DNA from: Xenophilus sp. E41
Lineage (GTDB): Bacteria > Pseudomonadota > Gammaproteobacteria > Burkholderiales > Burkholderiaceae_C
Assembly (NCBI RefSeq): GCF_003671765.1
Contig: NZ_QPIB01000037.1
Location: 1-64,000 of the forward strand
Length of the DNA stretch: 64,000 nt
Reading direction: 5' to 3'
Each line of letters opens with the position of its first letter. Position 1 is the first letter of the stretch. The notes under the pieces were generated by a model. That model saw only the letters and a program-made list of their open reading frames with translations, searched no databases and was not told where the DNA came from. Shown here piece by piece: positions 34,959 to 42,729 of the stretch. A program made the position numbers and the translations under genes.

Positions 34959-35180
34959 TCATCTCCTCGAGCCGGGTTGCGGCGACGGGGCGATCAGCGG
35001 CAACCGCGACACCTGGGCGAGAACATCGGTTTCCCGAGGGGCCTGCGCACGCCACAGGCTCGTCGAGGGTTGGGCCGCGGAGGTTTTCTTCGCCTGACGG
35101 CCGCCTCTGCTGCGCCCGGTGGGCGCAGCATCAGCGCCGGCGTATGGCGGGGACAGGCGTGAGGTGCGGCGCTGAGTCAT
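34959..35180 (-). CDS. Possible 73-aa unknown protein
   Basis: Open frame starting MTQRRTSRLSPPYAGADAAP and ending RLPLIAPSPQPGSRR, with GC-rich third codon positions like real genes here. It has no family I know, a weak ribosome binding site and a basic, Pro-rich composition. If real it would follow the Ala-rich protein gene by 43 nt and lie before the FNR-type box of the BON unit. It may be noncoding. Confidence 0.3.
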   Translation of the reverse strand: MTQRRTSRLSPPYAGADAAPTGRSRGGRQAKKTSAAQPSTSLWRAQAPRETDVLAQVSRLPLIAPSPQPGSRR

Positions 35181-35223
35181 ACGAAGTCCGGTCGACGGCA
35201 GCGCGGATCGAGCCCGTGGATGC

Positions 35224-35904
35224 CTACTTCGGTGCGTCCTGGGGCTCGGGCGGGCGGGTCTCGTCCTGCCGCCTGCCTGCTCGCGCGGCCGCCCGGTCCA
35301 GGGCGCGCGCGGCGGCGGCCGCGGCCTGCTCGGCGCGCCGCAAGGACCGCTGGGTGGCCGCGAGGGCCTCGCGGGCCTGCGCCGTGCCGAGGTCGCGGTA
35401 GCGGGTTGCGAGCGATTCAGCCCGCTCCATGGCGTCGCGGGAGGCTTGGGCTGCTTCCGTGCTGGCGTCTGCAGCCGCGCGTGCGGCATCGCGGCCTTCT
35501 TCGCGCGCCAGGGCGGCCGATCGCTCGGCCGCTTCGCGCAGGCGCGTGGCGGACTGTGCGGCCTCCCGGCTGGCTTTTCGAATCGCTTCGACCATCGCGC
35601 GCGACAGCCGGCCTGCCTCGACATCGGCGGCGGCCGCCGCCTCCCGGGCAGAGCGGGCGGTGGCTGCTGCCGCTGTCCTGGCTTCCCTGGCGGCGTCTCT
35701 CGCTGCCTCGACGGCCGGGTCCGGCGGCGGGCTGAGGAGCCCTGGCGGATCGGCCGCCCGGGCGGCACCGAGGGGCGCAAGTGCGAGCAGGAAGGCGCAA
35801 GCCAAGCCCCGAGTCCATTCGGACCGCGGTCGTGAGCCAGGACCTGGCAGGATGGCCGACACCTGCGCGTTTGGGACGGGCGGGGTGATGCAAGTGGATC
35901 GCAT
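35224..35904 (-). CDS. Exported Ala-rich coiled-coil protein
   Basis: Probably periplasmic. A basic region is followed by a signal core (RGLACAFLLALAPLGAARA, cleavage before AD). The mature part (about 55-210) is a long heptad-like coiled coil made of Ala, Arg, Glu and Ser repeats (ARDAAREARTAAAATARSAR and similar), ending in a Pro/Glu-rich tail. No family is recognised; the sequence is low complexity. The start is uncertain: ATG 35904 leaves a long n-region, and ATG 35964 extends it further. An FNR-type box lies 78 nt upstream of 35904. Confidence 0.6.
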   Translation of the reverse strand: MRSTCITPPVPNAQVSAILPGPGSRPRSEWTRGLACAFLLALAPLGAARAADPPGLLSPPPDPAVEAARDAAREARTAAAATARSAREAAAAADVEAGRLSRAMVEAIRKASREAAQSATRLREAAERSAALAREEGRDAARAAADASTEAAQASRDAMERAESLATRYRDLGTAQAREALAATQRSLRRAEQAAAAAARALDRAAARAGRRQDETRPPEPQDAPK

Positions 35905-35981
35905 GGACGGCAGCCTGGGTTGCATGGCGGATTCGATGGCCTGTGGAACGCCCACTGTAGGCACGCTCCAGATGTGGGACC

Positions 35982-35995
35982 TTGCGCGCCGTCAA
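35982..35995. promoter_or_regulatory. FNR/ANR-type box
   Basis: TTGCG-CGCC-GTCAA, with a perfect right half. It lies between the stop of the carbamoyltransferase-like gene and the start of the Ala-rich protein gene, both leftward, so it most likely serves the latter. Confidence 0.58.
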
Positions 35996-36008
35996 GCCGG
36001 GCGGCTCC

Positions 36009-36512
36009 TCAGGCCAGCGCGTGAAGGATCAATCCCTGCAGGACCAGTCGCCGGCCCTCGCGTGCAGGAAGGTCGAGCTGCATGCGCCGAGCCAGCAGGT
36101 CCAGCGCCGCGACGCGCACCGCCGCGTTGCTGAGGACGGGGATGGCGGCGTGGTGCGCGATGCGCTGCACGAGTCCCGGCTCGACGCCCTGGCACTCGAT
36201 CGCTTCGTAGAGCTGTCCGAGCATGCGCGCCAGGCTCGACATCCGGTCGGTCGGATCGTCGGGTCGCCTGCGCAGCGGCATGACGGCCACCTGCGCGCCC
36301 AGCGCGCGGGCAGCATCGCAGAACAGGGATTGGGCGCGTTGGGATGCGATGCCATAGACCAGCCCCAGGTGCCGCGCCTGCAGCGGCTGCGGTGAGCGCC
36401 CTTCCTGCCGCGCATCCCACAGCTGCCGCGCGCGGACGAGGATGTCCCCGGTGGCGTGCTCCGTGGCCAGGGGATCGTCGATGACACGTGCGAATGATGG
36501 CTCGGGACTCAT
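36009..36512 (-). CDS. Ornithine-carbamoyltransferase-like N-domain protein, active site lost
   Basis: The 167 aa follow the carbamoyl-phosphate-binding half of ornithine/aspartate carbamoyltransferases: ARQLWDARQEGRSPQPLQAR then HLGLVYGIASQRAQSLFCDA correspond to the AxxLKxxxxxG...LxGKxLxLIFEKxSTRTRxSFExA region. LARMLGQLYEAIECQGVEPG corresponds to the DTARVLxRMYDxIxxRGxxQ region. The essential STRTR has become ASQRAQ and HPTQ is missing, and the second (ornithine-binding) domain is absent. It should not be an active transferase; a structural or regulatory role, for example with carbamoyl-phosphate metabolism, is a guess. ATG 36512 was chosen. An FNR-type box lies 55 nt upstream. Confidence 0.72.
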   Translation of the reverse strand: MSPEPSFARVIDDPLATEHATGDILVRARQLWDARQEGRSPQPLQARHLGLVYGIASQRAQSLFCDAARALGAQVAVMPLRRRPDDPTDRMSSLARMLGQLYEAIECQGVEPGLVQRIAHHAAIPVLSNAAVRVAALDLLARRMQLDLPAREGRRLVLQGLILHALA

Positions 36513-36566
36513 GGCTTGCACGATGCGTGGATGTTCAAGCCTAGACCGCGGCCACCTGATGCCCGC

Positions 36567-36580
36567 TTGAGGAATGTCAA
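36567..36580. promoter_or_regulatory. FNR/ANR-type box
   Basis: TTGAG-GAAT-GTCAA lies 55 nt before the leftward carbamoyltransferase-like gene and 165 nt before the rightward CRP-family regulator gene. Confidence 0.58.
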
Positions 36581-36745
36581 TGCCGGCCGTCCCGCTCTGC
36601 CAACTATTGCACGATCTCGGCCGCTGACGCGTTCGACATCGTTCGTTCACCGAGCGTTACTCGATGACATCCAACGTTGTCGTGGGTGTTGCTTGCACGG
36701 CGCAGGATCAATGCCTTCCAGCAAGCCATCCTTCCCACACCCATC

Positions 36746-37516
36746 ATGAACCCAGCCCACGCCGAAGCGCCTCTTGCGCGCGCCGCCTCTTTCCTGAAGT
36801 CCACGGGTGCCGCGTCAGCTGCGGTCGCCATCGATCCGATCGGCGCGCGTCTGCGCAGCTTGCGTGAGCAGATGAATCCCGTGCGCCGGGTCGTGCACGC
36901 GGGGGAGGCGATCTTCCAGGCAGGCGAGCGCTTTGCAAGTCTCTACGTCGTCCATGCCGGCCTGTTCAAGATGATCAACATCTCCGCCGACGGCAGGGAG
37001 CAGGTCGTCGGCTTCAAGTTCCGGGGTGACTGGATCGGCTTCGACGGCATTGCCGAGGCCCGTCACAAGAGCGATGCGGTGGCCATGGACACCAGCGAGG
37101 TCTGGGTCCTGCCCTACGAACAACTGATGGTCCGCTCGGCGGAGCAACCGGGCTTGCTGGGCGAACTTCACGCTGCCATGAGCCGGGAGATCGTCCACGA
37201 CCGCGACTCGATGATGGCGCTGTGCACCCTGCCGGCCGACGCGCGCGTGGCGGATTTCCTGCGTTACTGGGCGGAAAGCCTGGCGATCCGCGGCATGCGC
37301 ACGGATGAGATCGCCTTGCGGCTGACCCGGGCCGAGATCGGCAACTACCTCGGCATGACGCTGGAGAGCGTCAGCCGAGCGCTGTCGAAGCTGGTGCGCG
37401 CCGGCGTCATCGACTTCTGCAGCAAGGGGCGCCGCGACCTGCAGATTCCGGACGTCGACGCACTCGGACGTTTCGTTCAGCGCTACCTGGTGCCTGCTCC
37501 GGCGACGTTGCAGTAG
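36746..37516 (+). CDS. CRP/FNR-family regulator without Fe-S cysteines
   Basis: 256-aa regulator with a cyclic-nucleotide-like sensor domain (about 45-160: VVHAGEAIFQAGERFASLYVV, then FKFRGDWIGFDGI) and a C-terminal helix-turn-helix (RAEIGNYLGMTLESVSRALS) whose recognition helix carries the E-x-x-S-R that reads TTGA half sites. The N-terminal cysteine cluster of FNR is absent; the only cysteines are in MALCTLP and FCSKG. It could therefore respond to another signal (haem/NO as in DNR, or a metabolite) while reading the same boxes. ATG 36746 was chosen. Confidence 0.9.
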   Translation: MNPAHAEAPLARAASFLKSTGAASAAVAIDPIGARLRSLREQMNPVRRVVHAGEAIFQAGERFASLYVVHAGLFKMINISADGREQVVGFKFRGDWIGFDGIAEARHKSDAVAMDTSEVWVLPYEQLMVRSAEQPGLLGELHAAMSREIVHDRDSMMALCTLPADARVADFLRYWAESLAIRGMRTDEIALRLTRAEIGNYLGMTLESVSRALSKLVRAGVIDFCSKGRRDLQIPDVDALGRFVQRYLVPAPATLQ

Positions 37517-37544
37517 CCGGCGCGCATCCTCCACGGCGTGCGGT

Positions 37545-39635
37545 TCAGCCGCGGGGGGCCACCCGGGCCAGTACGTCGATCAGCTCGGTCCGCGAAAACG
37601 GCTTCTGCAGCAGCTCGCAACCGGCGGGGAGCTGGCGGTCCGCCTCCATCAGCTCGGCGGAGTAGCCCGACATGAGGACGATGGAAATGCCGGGTGTCGC
37701 CTGCAGGGCCTGCACGGCCAGTGTCGTGCCCTGCATGCCCGGGCCCAAGGAGACGTCGCTCAGGAGCAGGTCGAAGCGGGGCGACCCGGTCTGCAGCAGC
37801 GCCAGTGCCTCCTCGCCGCTGGCCGCTTCCTCGACCTTGTAGTCCAGTGAGCGCAGGAGGCGGCTGGCGACCTTGCGCACCTCGGCATCGTCCTCGACCA
37901 GCAAGGCTTGCCCACCGGCACGGCGCGCGAGTGCGGCCGGCGCCGCATGTGCCTCGCGCGGGACGGCATGCTCGTCACGGACCGGGAGGGACAGCGTCAC
38001 GGTGGTGCCTGCGCCGGGCTGGGACTCCACCTCGACATGGCCGCGCGACTGCGAAGCGAACCCGTAGACCGTGCTCAGTCCCAGGCCGGTTCCTTTTCCC
38101 GGTGGCTTGGTGGTGAAGAAAGGCTCGAACGCGCGCTTTTTCGTCTGTTCGTCCATGCCAGCCCCGGTGTCGGCAACGGAAATCGCCACCATCGGATGGC
38201 GCCCGGCGTCCGGCCCGGCCGCTTCGGGCAAGGGGTAGGCTCTGAAGCTCAGCGTCCCGCCGCCGGGCATCGCGTCACGGGCGTTGATGGCCAGGTTCAG
38301 GAGGGCGGACTCCAGCTGGCCGGCGTCGACCCAGGCGGTCGGGCAACCCGGGGCGACATGCAGGTCCACGCGGATGCGCCGGTCCAGGGTCCGGCCCAGC
38401 ATGTCGCACAGCGACTCCAGCAGCGCCCCCAGGTCGACACGTTCCGTCTGGAGGCGCTGGCGGCGCGAGAACGCCAGCAGTTTGCGCGTCAGCGCGGCGC
38501 CGCCGCCTGCGGCGCGCAACGCGGCTTGCAGAAGTCGCACGGCCTCGGGGTCGTGCGCGACGGCGGGCAGGTCCTCCAGGACCTGCAGGTTGCCCTGCAC
38601 GATGGTCAGCAGGTTGTTGAAGTCGTGGGCCACGCCGCCGGTGAGCTGGCCGATGCTCTCCAGCCGCCGGGCGTGGTCGAGCTGTTCCTCGGATCGCAGA
38701 CGCTGGTGGGTGGTCGCGAGCAGATTGGCGGCCGACTCGAGGAAGTGCAGTTCGTCTTCGCCGAAGCGATGGGGCAGCCGGCTCCTGACCGACAGGATGC
38801 CGATGATCTGCCCCCGGTCGGCCAGGGGCACGGCAAGAGCGCTCCGCAGACCGGCGTCGTGCCAGGCCTGCGGCACCGCGAAGCGCGTCTCTTCGCGCAG
38901 GTCGCCCACCCGCACCGCGGACAGCTGCCGGGCGACGAGGCTGGGCAGGGAGTCCGGCCGGCTTCCCACCTGCAGCCCGACATATTCGCCCGTCGGCATG
39001 CCGATCCCCCCGACCAGGCGAAAGACGTTGCCCGGGCGGTCGAGCAGCCAGGCAATCGCCACCTCCACCTCCTGCGCCGAGGCGACGATCTCCGGCACCC
39101 GCTGGACGATCTGCGCCAGGTCGCGACTTTCGACGGTCAGTCGAGCCAGCTGGGCGAGGTGCTCGCTGTACCGTGCACGCTTCAGGGCCTGCTTGACGCG
39201 TGGATAGTCCGCGATGTCGCGGATGGCGGCCAGGACGAAGTGCGACCCGGGCCGCTCCAGTGGACTGAGTGCGATCTCGACGATGACCTCGGAGCCGTCC
39301 TTGCGACACGCGGCCAGCTCCGTGCGGGTGCCCATGGGCCTTCGCTGCGGGGCCCGCGCATAGGCCGCCCGGTAACCGGCGTGGCGTGCGCGGCTTGCCT
39401 CGGGGACCAGGTGCTCGATCGGCATCCCCGCAAGCTCGCCGGTGGTGTATTGCAGGAGCGCGGCAGCCGCCGGGTTCGCGGCCGCGATCGACCCGTCGGG
39501 CCCGACCACCAGCAGGGCGTCGGGATGGGCCTCGAAGATGGACTGGAGGACCTGCACGTCCACGCCCGGAGCGGCCAGAGGGCCGGTCGACGCCGAGTCC
39601 TCGGGGGGCGGGGTGCGCGCACCGGATTCAGCCAT
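37545..39635 (-). CDS. Soluble hybrid histidine kinase PAS-GAF-HK-REC
   Basis: 696 aa without a membrane segment. It has a PAS domain (about 28-150, IFEAHPDALLVVGPDGSIAA), a GAF domain (about 165-320, IVQRVPEIVASAQEVEVAIA), the phospho-acceptor box LTGGVAHDFNNLLTIVQGNL (His about 345), a HATPase domain (SVADTGAGMDE, GTGLGLSTVYGF) and a C-terminal receiver (LLVEDDAEVRK, phospho-Asp in LLLSDVSLGPGM). Its start overlaps the end of the response-regulator gene by 8 nt. The pair probably senses a redox or metabolic signal in the cytosol. Confidence 0.92.
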   Translation of the reverse strand: MAESGARTPPPEDSASTGPLAAPGVDVQVLQSIFEAHPDALLVVGPDGSIAAANPAAAALLQYTTGELAGMPIEHLVPEASRARHAGYRAAYARAPQRRPMGTRTELAACRKDGSEVIVEIALSPLERPGSHFVLAAIRDIADYPRVKQALKRARYSEHLAQLARLTVESRDLAQIVQRVPEIVASAQEVEVAIAWLLDRPGNVFRLVGGIGMPTGEYVGLQVGSRPDSLPSLVARQLSAVRVGDLREETRFAVPQAWHDAGLRSALAVPLADRGQIIGILSVRSRLPHRFGEDELHFLESAANLLATTHQRLRSEEQLDHARRLESIGQLTGGVAHDFNNLLTIVQGNLQVLEDLPAVAHDPEAVRLLQAALRAAGGGAALTRKLLAFSRRQRLQTERVDLGALLESLCDMLGRTLDRRIRVDLHVAPGCPTAWVDAGQLESALLNLAINARDAMPGGGTLSFRAYPLPEAAGPDAGRHPMVAISVADTGAGMDEQTKKRAFEPFFTTKPPGKGTGLGLSTVYGFASQSRGHVEVESQPGAGTTVTLSLPVRDEHAVPREAHAAPAALARRAGGQALLVEDDAEVRKVASRLLRSLDYKVEEAASGEEALALLQTGSPRFDLLLSDVSLGPGMQGTTLAVQALQATPGISIVLMSGYSAELMEADRQLPAGCELLQKPFSRTELIDVLARVAPRG

Positions 39636-40356
39636 CCGTCACCGGCCCGATGAAGATGTATCCGGCACCGCGAACCGACTTGATCAGCTGCGGGTCGTCC
39701 GGGTTCGCCTCGATCTTGCGGCGCAGGCGTCCGACCTGCACGTCGATCGTGCGGTCGAAGGGCGCCGCGTCGCGCCCTCGGGTACAGCCGAGCAGGAAGT
39801 CGCGCGACAGCACGCGTCCCGGGTGGCGGGCGAAGGCCTGCAGCAGCTCGAATTCGCCCCGCGTCAGTGCCACGTCCTCGCTCGCCGGGCTGCGCAGGCT
39901 GCGCGCCGCCATGTCGAGCGTCCAGCCGGCGAACCGCAGCAGGCCGGCATGCTGCGTCGGGGCAGGTGCCGCGGCGTCCGCGCGCGGGACGGTTCGTCGC
40001 AGCACGGCCTTGATTCGGGCCACGAGTTCGCGCAGGTCGAACGGCTTGGTGACGTAGTCGTCGGCGCCGACCTCCAGGCCCACCACCCGGTCCACCGCGT
40101 CGCCCCGACCCGTGACGATGATCAGCCCGCAGCTGTGGTGTTCCCGCAGGCTGCGTGCGATGGAGAAACCGTCCTCGCCCGGCAGGCCGAGGTCCAGCAG
40201 CACCAGGTCCGCCGGATCGGCCTTCATGGTGCTCAGCAGCGAACCGCCGTCCTGGTGGCTCGACACCCGGAAGCCGTGGCTGCGCAGGTACTGCTCCAAC
40301 AGCACGGTGATTTCCGCCTCGTCGTCCAGGATCGCAACGTGGAAGCCGGTTTTCAT
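39628..40356 (-). CDS. OmpR-type response regulator
   Basis: 242 aa with a receiver domain (HVAILDDEAEITVLL, phospho-Asp in LVLLDLGLPGEDG, Lys in YVTKPFD) and a winged-helix DNA-binding domain (LTRGEFELLQAFARHPGRVL, then TIDVQVGRLRRKIE). It is likely the partner of the overlapping hybrid kinase. ATG 40356 was chosen over upstream codons because the protein fold starts there. An FNR-type box lies 77 nt upstream. Confidence 0.92.
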   Translation of the reverse strand: MKTGFHVAILDDEAEITVLLEQYLRSHGFRVSSHQDGGSLLSTMKADPADLVLLDLGLPGEDGFSIARSLREHHSCGLIIVTGRGDAVDRVVGLEVGADDYVTKPFDLRELVARIKAVLRRTVPRADAAAPAPTQHAGLLRFAGWTLDMAARSLRSPASEDVALTRGEFELLQAFARHPGRVLSRDFLLGCTRGRDAAPFDRTIDVQVGRLRRKIEANPDDPQLIKSVRGAGYIFIGPVTDG

Positions 40357-40432
40357 GGCGTACGTGTCCTTCCTGATGATTAAACATCCGTCGGACAGCC
40401 GTGCCAATGCCCCGGTCAGGGGAGCGCATCGC

Positions 40433-40446
40433 TTGATCTGGCGCAA
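40433..40446. promoter_or_regulatory. FNR/ANR-type box between divergent units
   Basis: TTGAT-CTGG-CGCAA, with a perfect left half. It lies between the leftward response-regulator gene (77 nt) and the rightward flavodoxin gene (51 nt). The upstream extension of the regulator frame begins in this site, which argues against that longer start. Confidence 0.58.
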
Positions 40447-40496
40447 GGCCGCGTGCCAGGGGCCGCCTACATTGGGATGTCCGTTGGAGATGGCCT

Positions 40497-41024
40497 ATGA
40501 GCAAGGTGTTGGTCGTTGTGTATTCGTACACCGGTACGTCGCGGCGCGTGGCCGAACTGCTGTCCAGTCAGCAGGGCTGGCCGCTGGGCACAGTGGCCGA
40601 GATCCGACCGCGCCGGGGCGTCGAGGGCAATTTGCGCTGCGTCCTCGATTCGCTGCTGCGGCGCAGGCCGCCGGTGCGCTACGACGGGCCGCCGCCCGAG
40701 GACTTCGACCTCGTGGTTCTCGTCGCTCCGATCTGGCTGCTGCGCATGGCTGGCCCCATGCGCAGCTTCGTCGGGCGTTCCGGGCGGGCGCTGCGCCGCG
40801 TGGCCGTCCTGTCGGTCATGGGCGGGCAGGGCGCGCCCAATGCCGCCGCCGAGATCGCCGCGCTCTGCGGATCGACGCCGCTGCTCGCCGCCGCCGTGAC
40901 CCAGCGCGAGGCGGACGACGGCAGTTGTGCGGGCCTGTTGCAGTCCTTCGGCACCGCGATCCAGGGCGCGCTGGGCCCGGCAGCGCCGGTGCGCGCTGCC
41001 GAGCTCTCCACGCAGGCCGTCTAG
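40497..41024 (+). CDS. Flavodoxin-family protein
   Basis: 175-aa FMN-binding protein. The N-terminal phosphate loop is VVVYSYTGTSRRVAELL (S/T-x-T-G-x-T-like), followed by DLVVLVAPIWLLRMAGPMRS, the second FMN loop. Electron donor and acceptor are unknown; family members are short-chain redox proteins or NADPH-dependent reductases. GGAG lies 8 nt upstream of ATG 40497. The protease gene follows 13 nt later. Confidence 0.85.
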   Translation: MSKVLVVVYSYTGTSRRVAELLSSQQGWPLGTVAEIRPRRGVEGNLRCVLDSLLRRRPPVRYDGPPPEDFDLVVLVAPIWLLRMAGPMRSFVGRSGRALRRVAVLSVMGGQGAPNAAAEIAALCGSTPLLAAAVTQREADDGSCAGLLQSFGTAIQGALGPAAPVRAAELSTQAV

Positions 41025-41037
41025 GTCGACGGGCGCG

Positions 41038-42480
41038 ATGGTGCAAGCACGTCGCGCAGCACGCGGGACGCGCCTCGCCGGCGCCGTCCTCGCGGGCGCG
41101 ATGCTCGCGGGCTGCGCGGCGGTCGGCCGGGCGGAGGTCGGGGCGGCCGGGTCCCCGGTCGCCATCCGGTCGGATGCGCCCGGCTTTTCGGCGCTCGTCG
41201 GGCAGCTCGCGCATTCGGTGGTCGATATCCGCACCTTGCGCATCGGCCGCGACGAAGCCGCCGACGACCAGAACCCCGATCTCTCGCCCGACTTCGACTT
41301 CGCGGATCGGCTGGCGCAGCCGCTGGCCACGCAGGTGCAGGTGAGCCAGGTCCGGGATCTCGCATCGGGGCTCGTGATACGCGAGGATGGACTCATCCTC
41401 ACGAGTGCGCACGTGGTGGCGGGCGTCGACGACGTCCAGGTCCAGCTCGACGACGGGCGCCGGTTCACCGCGCGCGTGCTCGGGGCGGACCGGCGCTCGG
41501 ATGTCGGTCTGCTGAAGATCGAGACGAAGGGCCTGCCAGTGGCGGCCCTGGGCGATCCGGCCACCACCCGGGCGGGGGACTGGGTGGCAGCGATCAGTTC
41601 GCCGTTCGGATTCCATTCGAGCGTGACCGCCGGCGTCGTCAGTGCCGTGGGTCGCTTCCTCAACGGGGCGGGCGAGATCCCGTTCATCCAGACCGACGTC
41701 GCCATCAACCCTGGCAGCTCGGGCAGCCCGCTGTTCAACGTGCGAGGCGAAGTCGTGGGCATCAATTCCCTGATCTACAGCGCGAACGGGGGCTACATGG
41801 GCCTGTCGTTCGCGGTGCCGATCGATCTGGCGATGCGTGTCGCCGGACAGCTGGAACGCGAGGGCATGGTGCGGCGTCCGCAGTTGGGTCTGGCGACGCA
41901 GACCCTGACGCCCGCGCTGGCCGATGCCTTCCAGCTTCCACGTCCCGAAGGTGCTCTGGTGGTGCGGGTGAGTGCGGGCAGCGCGGCCCAGCGCGGCGGA
42001 CTGATGCCGGGAGACGTGGTCGTCGCCGCGAATGGCGCAGCGATTCACCAGCCGATGGATCTCGTGAACATCGTCAACGGGCAGCCGGAACGAGCGCCGC
42101 TGCAACTGCAGGTATTTCGTGCAGGTCGAGCGCTTGCCCTGCGCGTCGTGCCGGGGCCCAGGCTGGCGGATGCGCCTCTCGAGTTCAAGCCAGCCGACAC
42201 GCCCTGGCGCGACGGCATCGGTCTGAGCCTGGCCGAGCTGTCGACTCGGCTGCGCGCGCAGACCGGAACGGAGACCGGCGTGCTTGTGCGAGAGGTCGAG
42301 GGCGCCGCGCGGCGCGATGGTGTCCAACGCGGGGACGTGATCGTCGGCGTGAATGCCGAGAAGGTATCGGGCATCGACGAGTTCCAGCGAGCCCTGGCCA
42401 AGGCAGCCGGACGCCCCGCCGTCGCGCTGCTGGTGGTCCGTCAGCGACGCATGGCGTACGTGTCCGTGCAATTGCGCTGA
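41038..42480 (+). CDS. DegP/HtrA-type serine protease, lipoprotein form, two PDZ domains
   Basis: 480 aa. The signal peptide ends in the lipobox LAGAMLAGC, so the protein should be membrane-anchored in the periplasm. The trypsin-like domain (about 40-280) has His in LTSAHVVAG, Asp in RRSDVGLLKIE and Ser in NPGSSGSPLFN. The usual GNSGGP is changed to GSSGSP, but the Ser is kept. Two PDZ domains follow (about 285-375, 385-478). It is likely a quality-control protease for stress in the envelope. The flavodoxin gene lies directly upstream. Confidence 0.9.
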   Translation: MVQARRAARGTRLAGAVLAGAMLAGCAAVGRAEVGAAGSPVAIRSDAPGFSALVGQLAHSVVDIRTLRIGRDEAADDQNPDLSPDFDFADRLAQPLATQVQVSQVRDLASGLVIREDGLILTSAHVVAGVDDVQVQLDDGRRFTARVLGADRRSDVGLLKIETKGLPVAALGDPATTRAGDWVAAISSPFGFHSSVTAGVVSAVGRFLNGAGEIPFIQTDVAINPGSSGSPLFNVRGEVVGINSLIYSANGGYMGLSFAVPIDLAMRVAGQLEREGMVRRPQLGLATQTLTPALADAFQLPRPEGALVVRVSAGSAAQRGGLMPGDVVVAANGAAIHQPMDLVNIVNGQPERAPLQLQVFRAGRALALRVVPGPRLADAPLEFKPADTPWRDGIGLSLAELSTRLRAQTGTETGVLVREVEGAARRDGVQRGDVIVGVNAEKVSGIDEFQRALAKAAGRPAVALLVVRQRRMAYVSVQLR

Positions 42481-42530
42481 ACGGGTCCAAGCCGTCTGCC
42501 ACGCAACCCGGCCGGCTTGGTGCGGTCGCC

Positions 42531-42544
42531 TTGACGTGCCGCAA
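42531..42544. promoter_or_regulatory. FNR/ANR-type box upstream of the Fe-S FNR gene
   Basis: TTGAC-GTGC-CGCAA, with a perfect left half. It lies 186 nt before the start of the FNR-type regulator gene and could allow autoregulation. Confidence 0.5.
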
Positions 42545-42729
42545 GCCCGGGCGAGCGCGGGGTTCCTATGCTCGAACGGTGTCGCCCGCATCGTGGCGGC
42601 ATGAAAGGGTGGGATGCCTATATCTGATTCGTCGAGACGGGTGCAAGCGCGGCGCGCATGCAGTCGGCCGCGGGAGATCGACCTCGGCGTTGTGCCCGCG
42701 ACGGCCCGGTGCGCTGTGTGCCAAGCAGC

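Noticed and set aside
35240-35740. Short GC-rich near-repeats that could suggest a repeat array
   Set aside because: They encode an Ala-rich coiled coil; spacing is irregular and there are no unique spacers, so it is not a CRISPR array.
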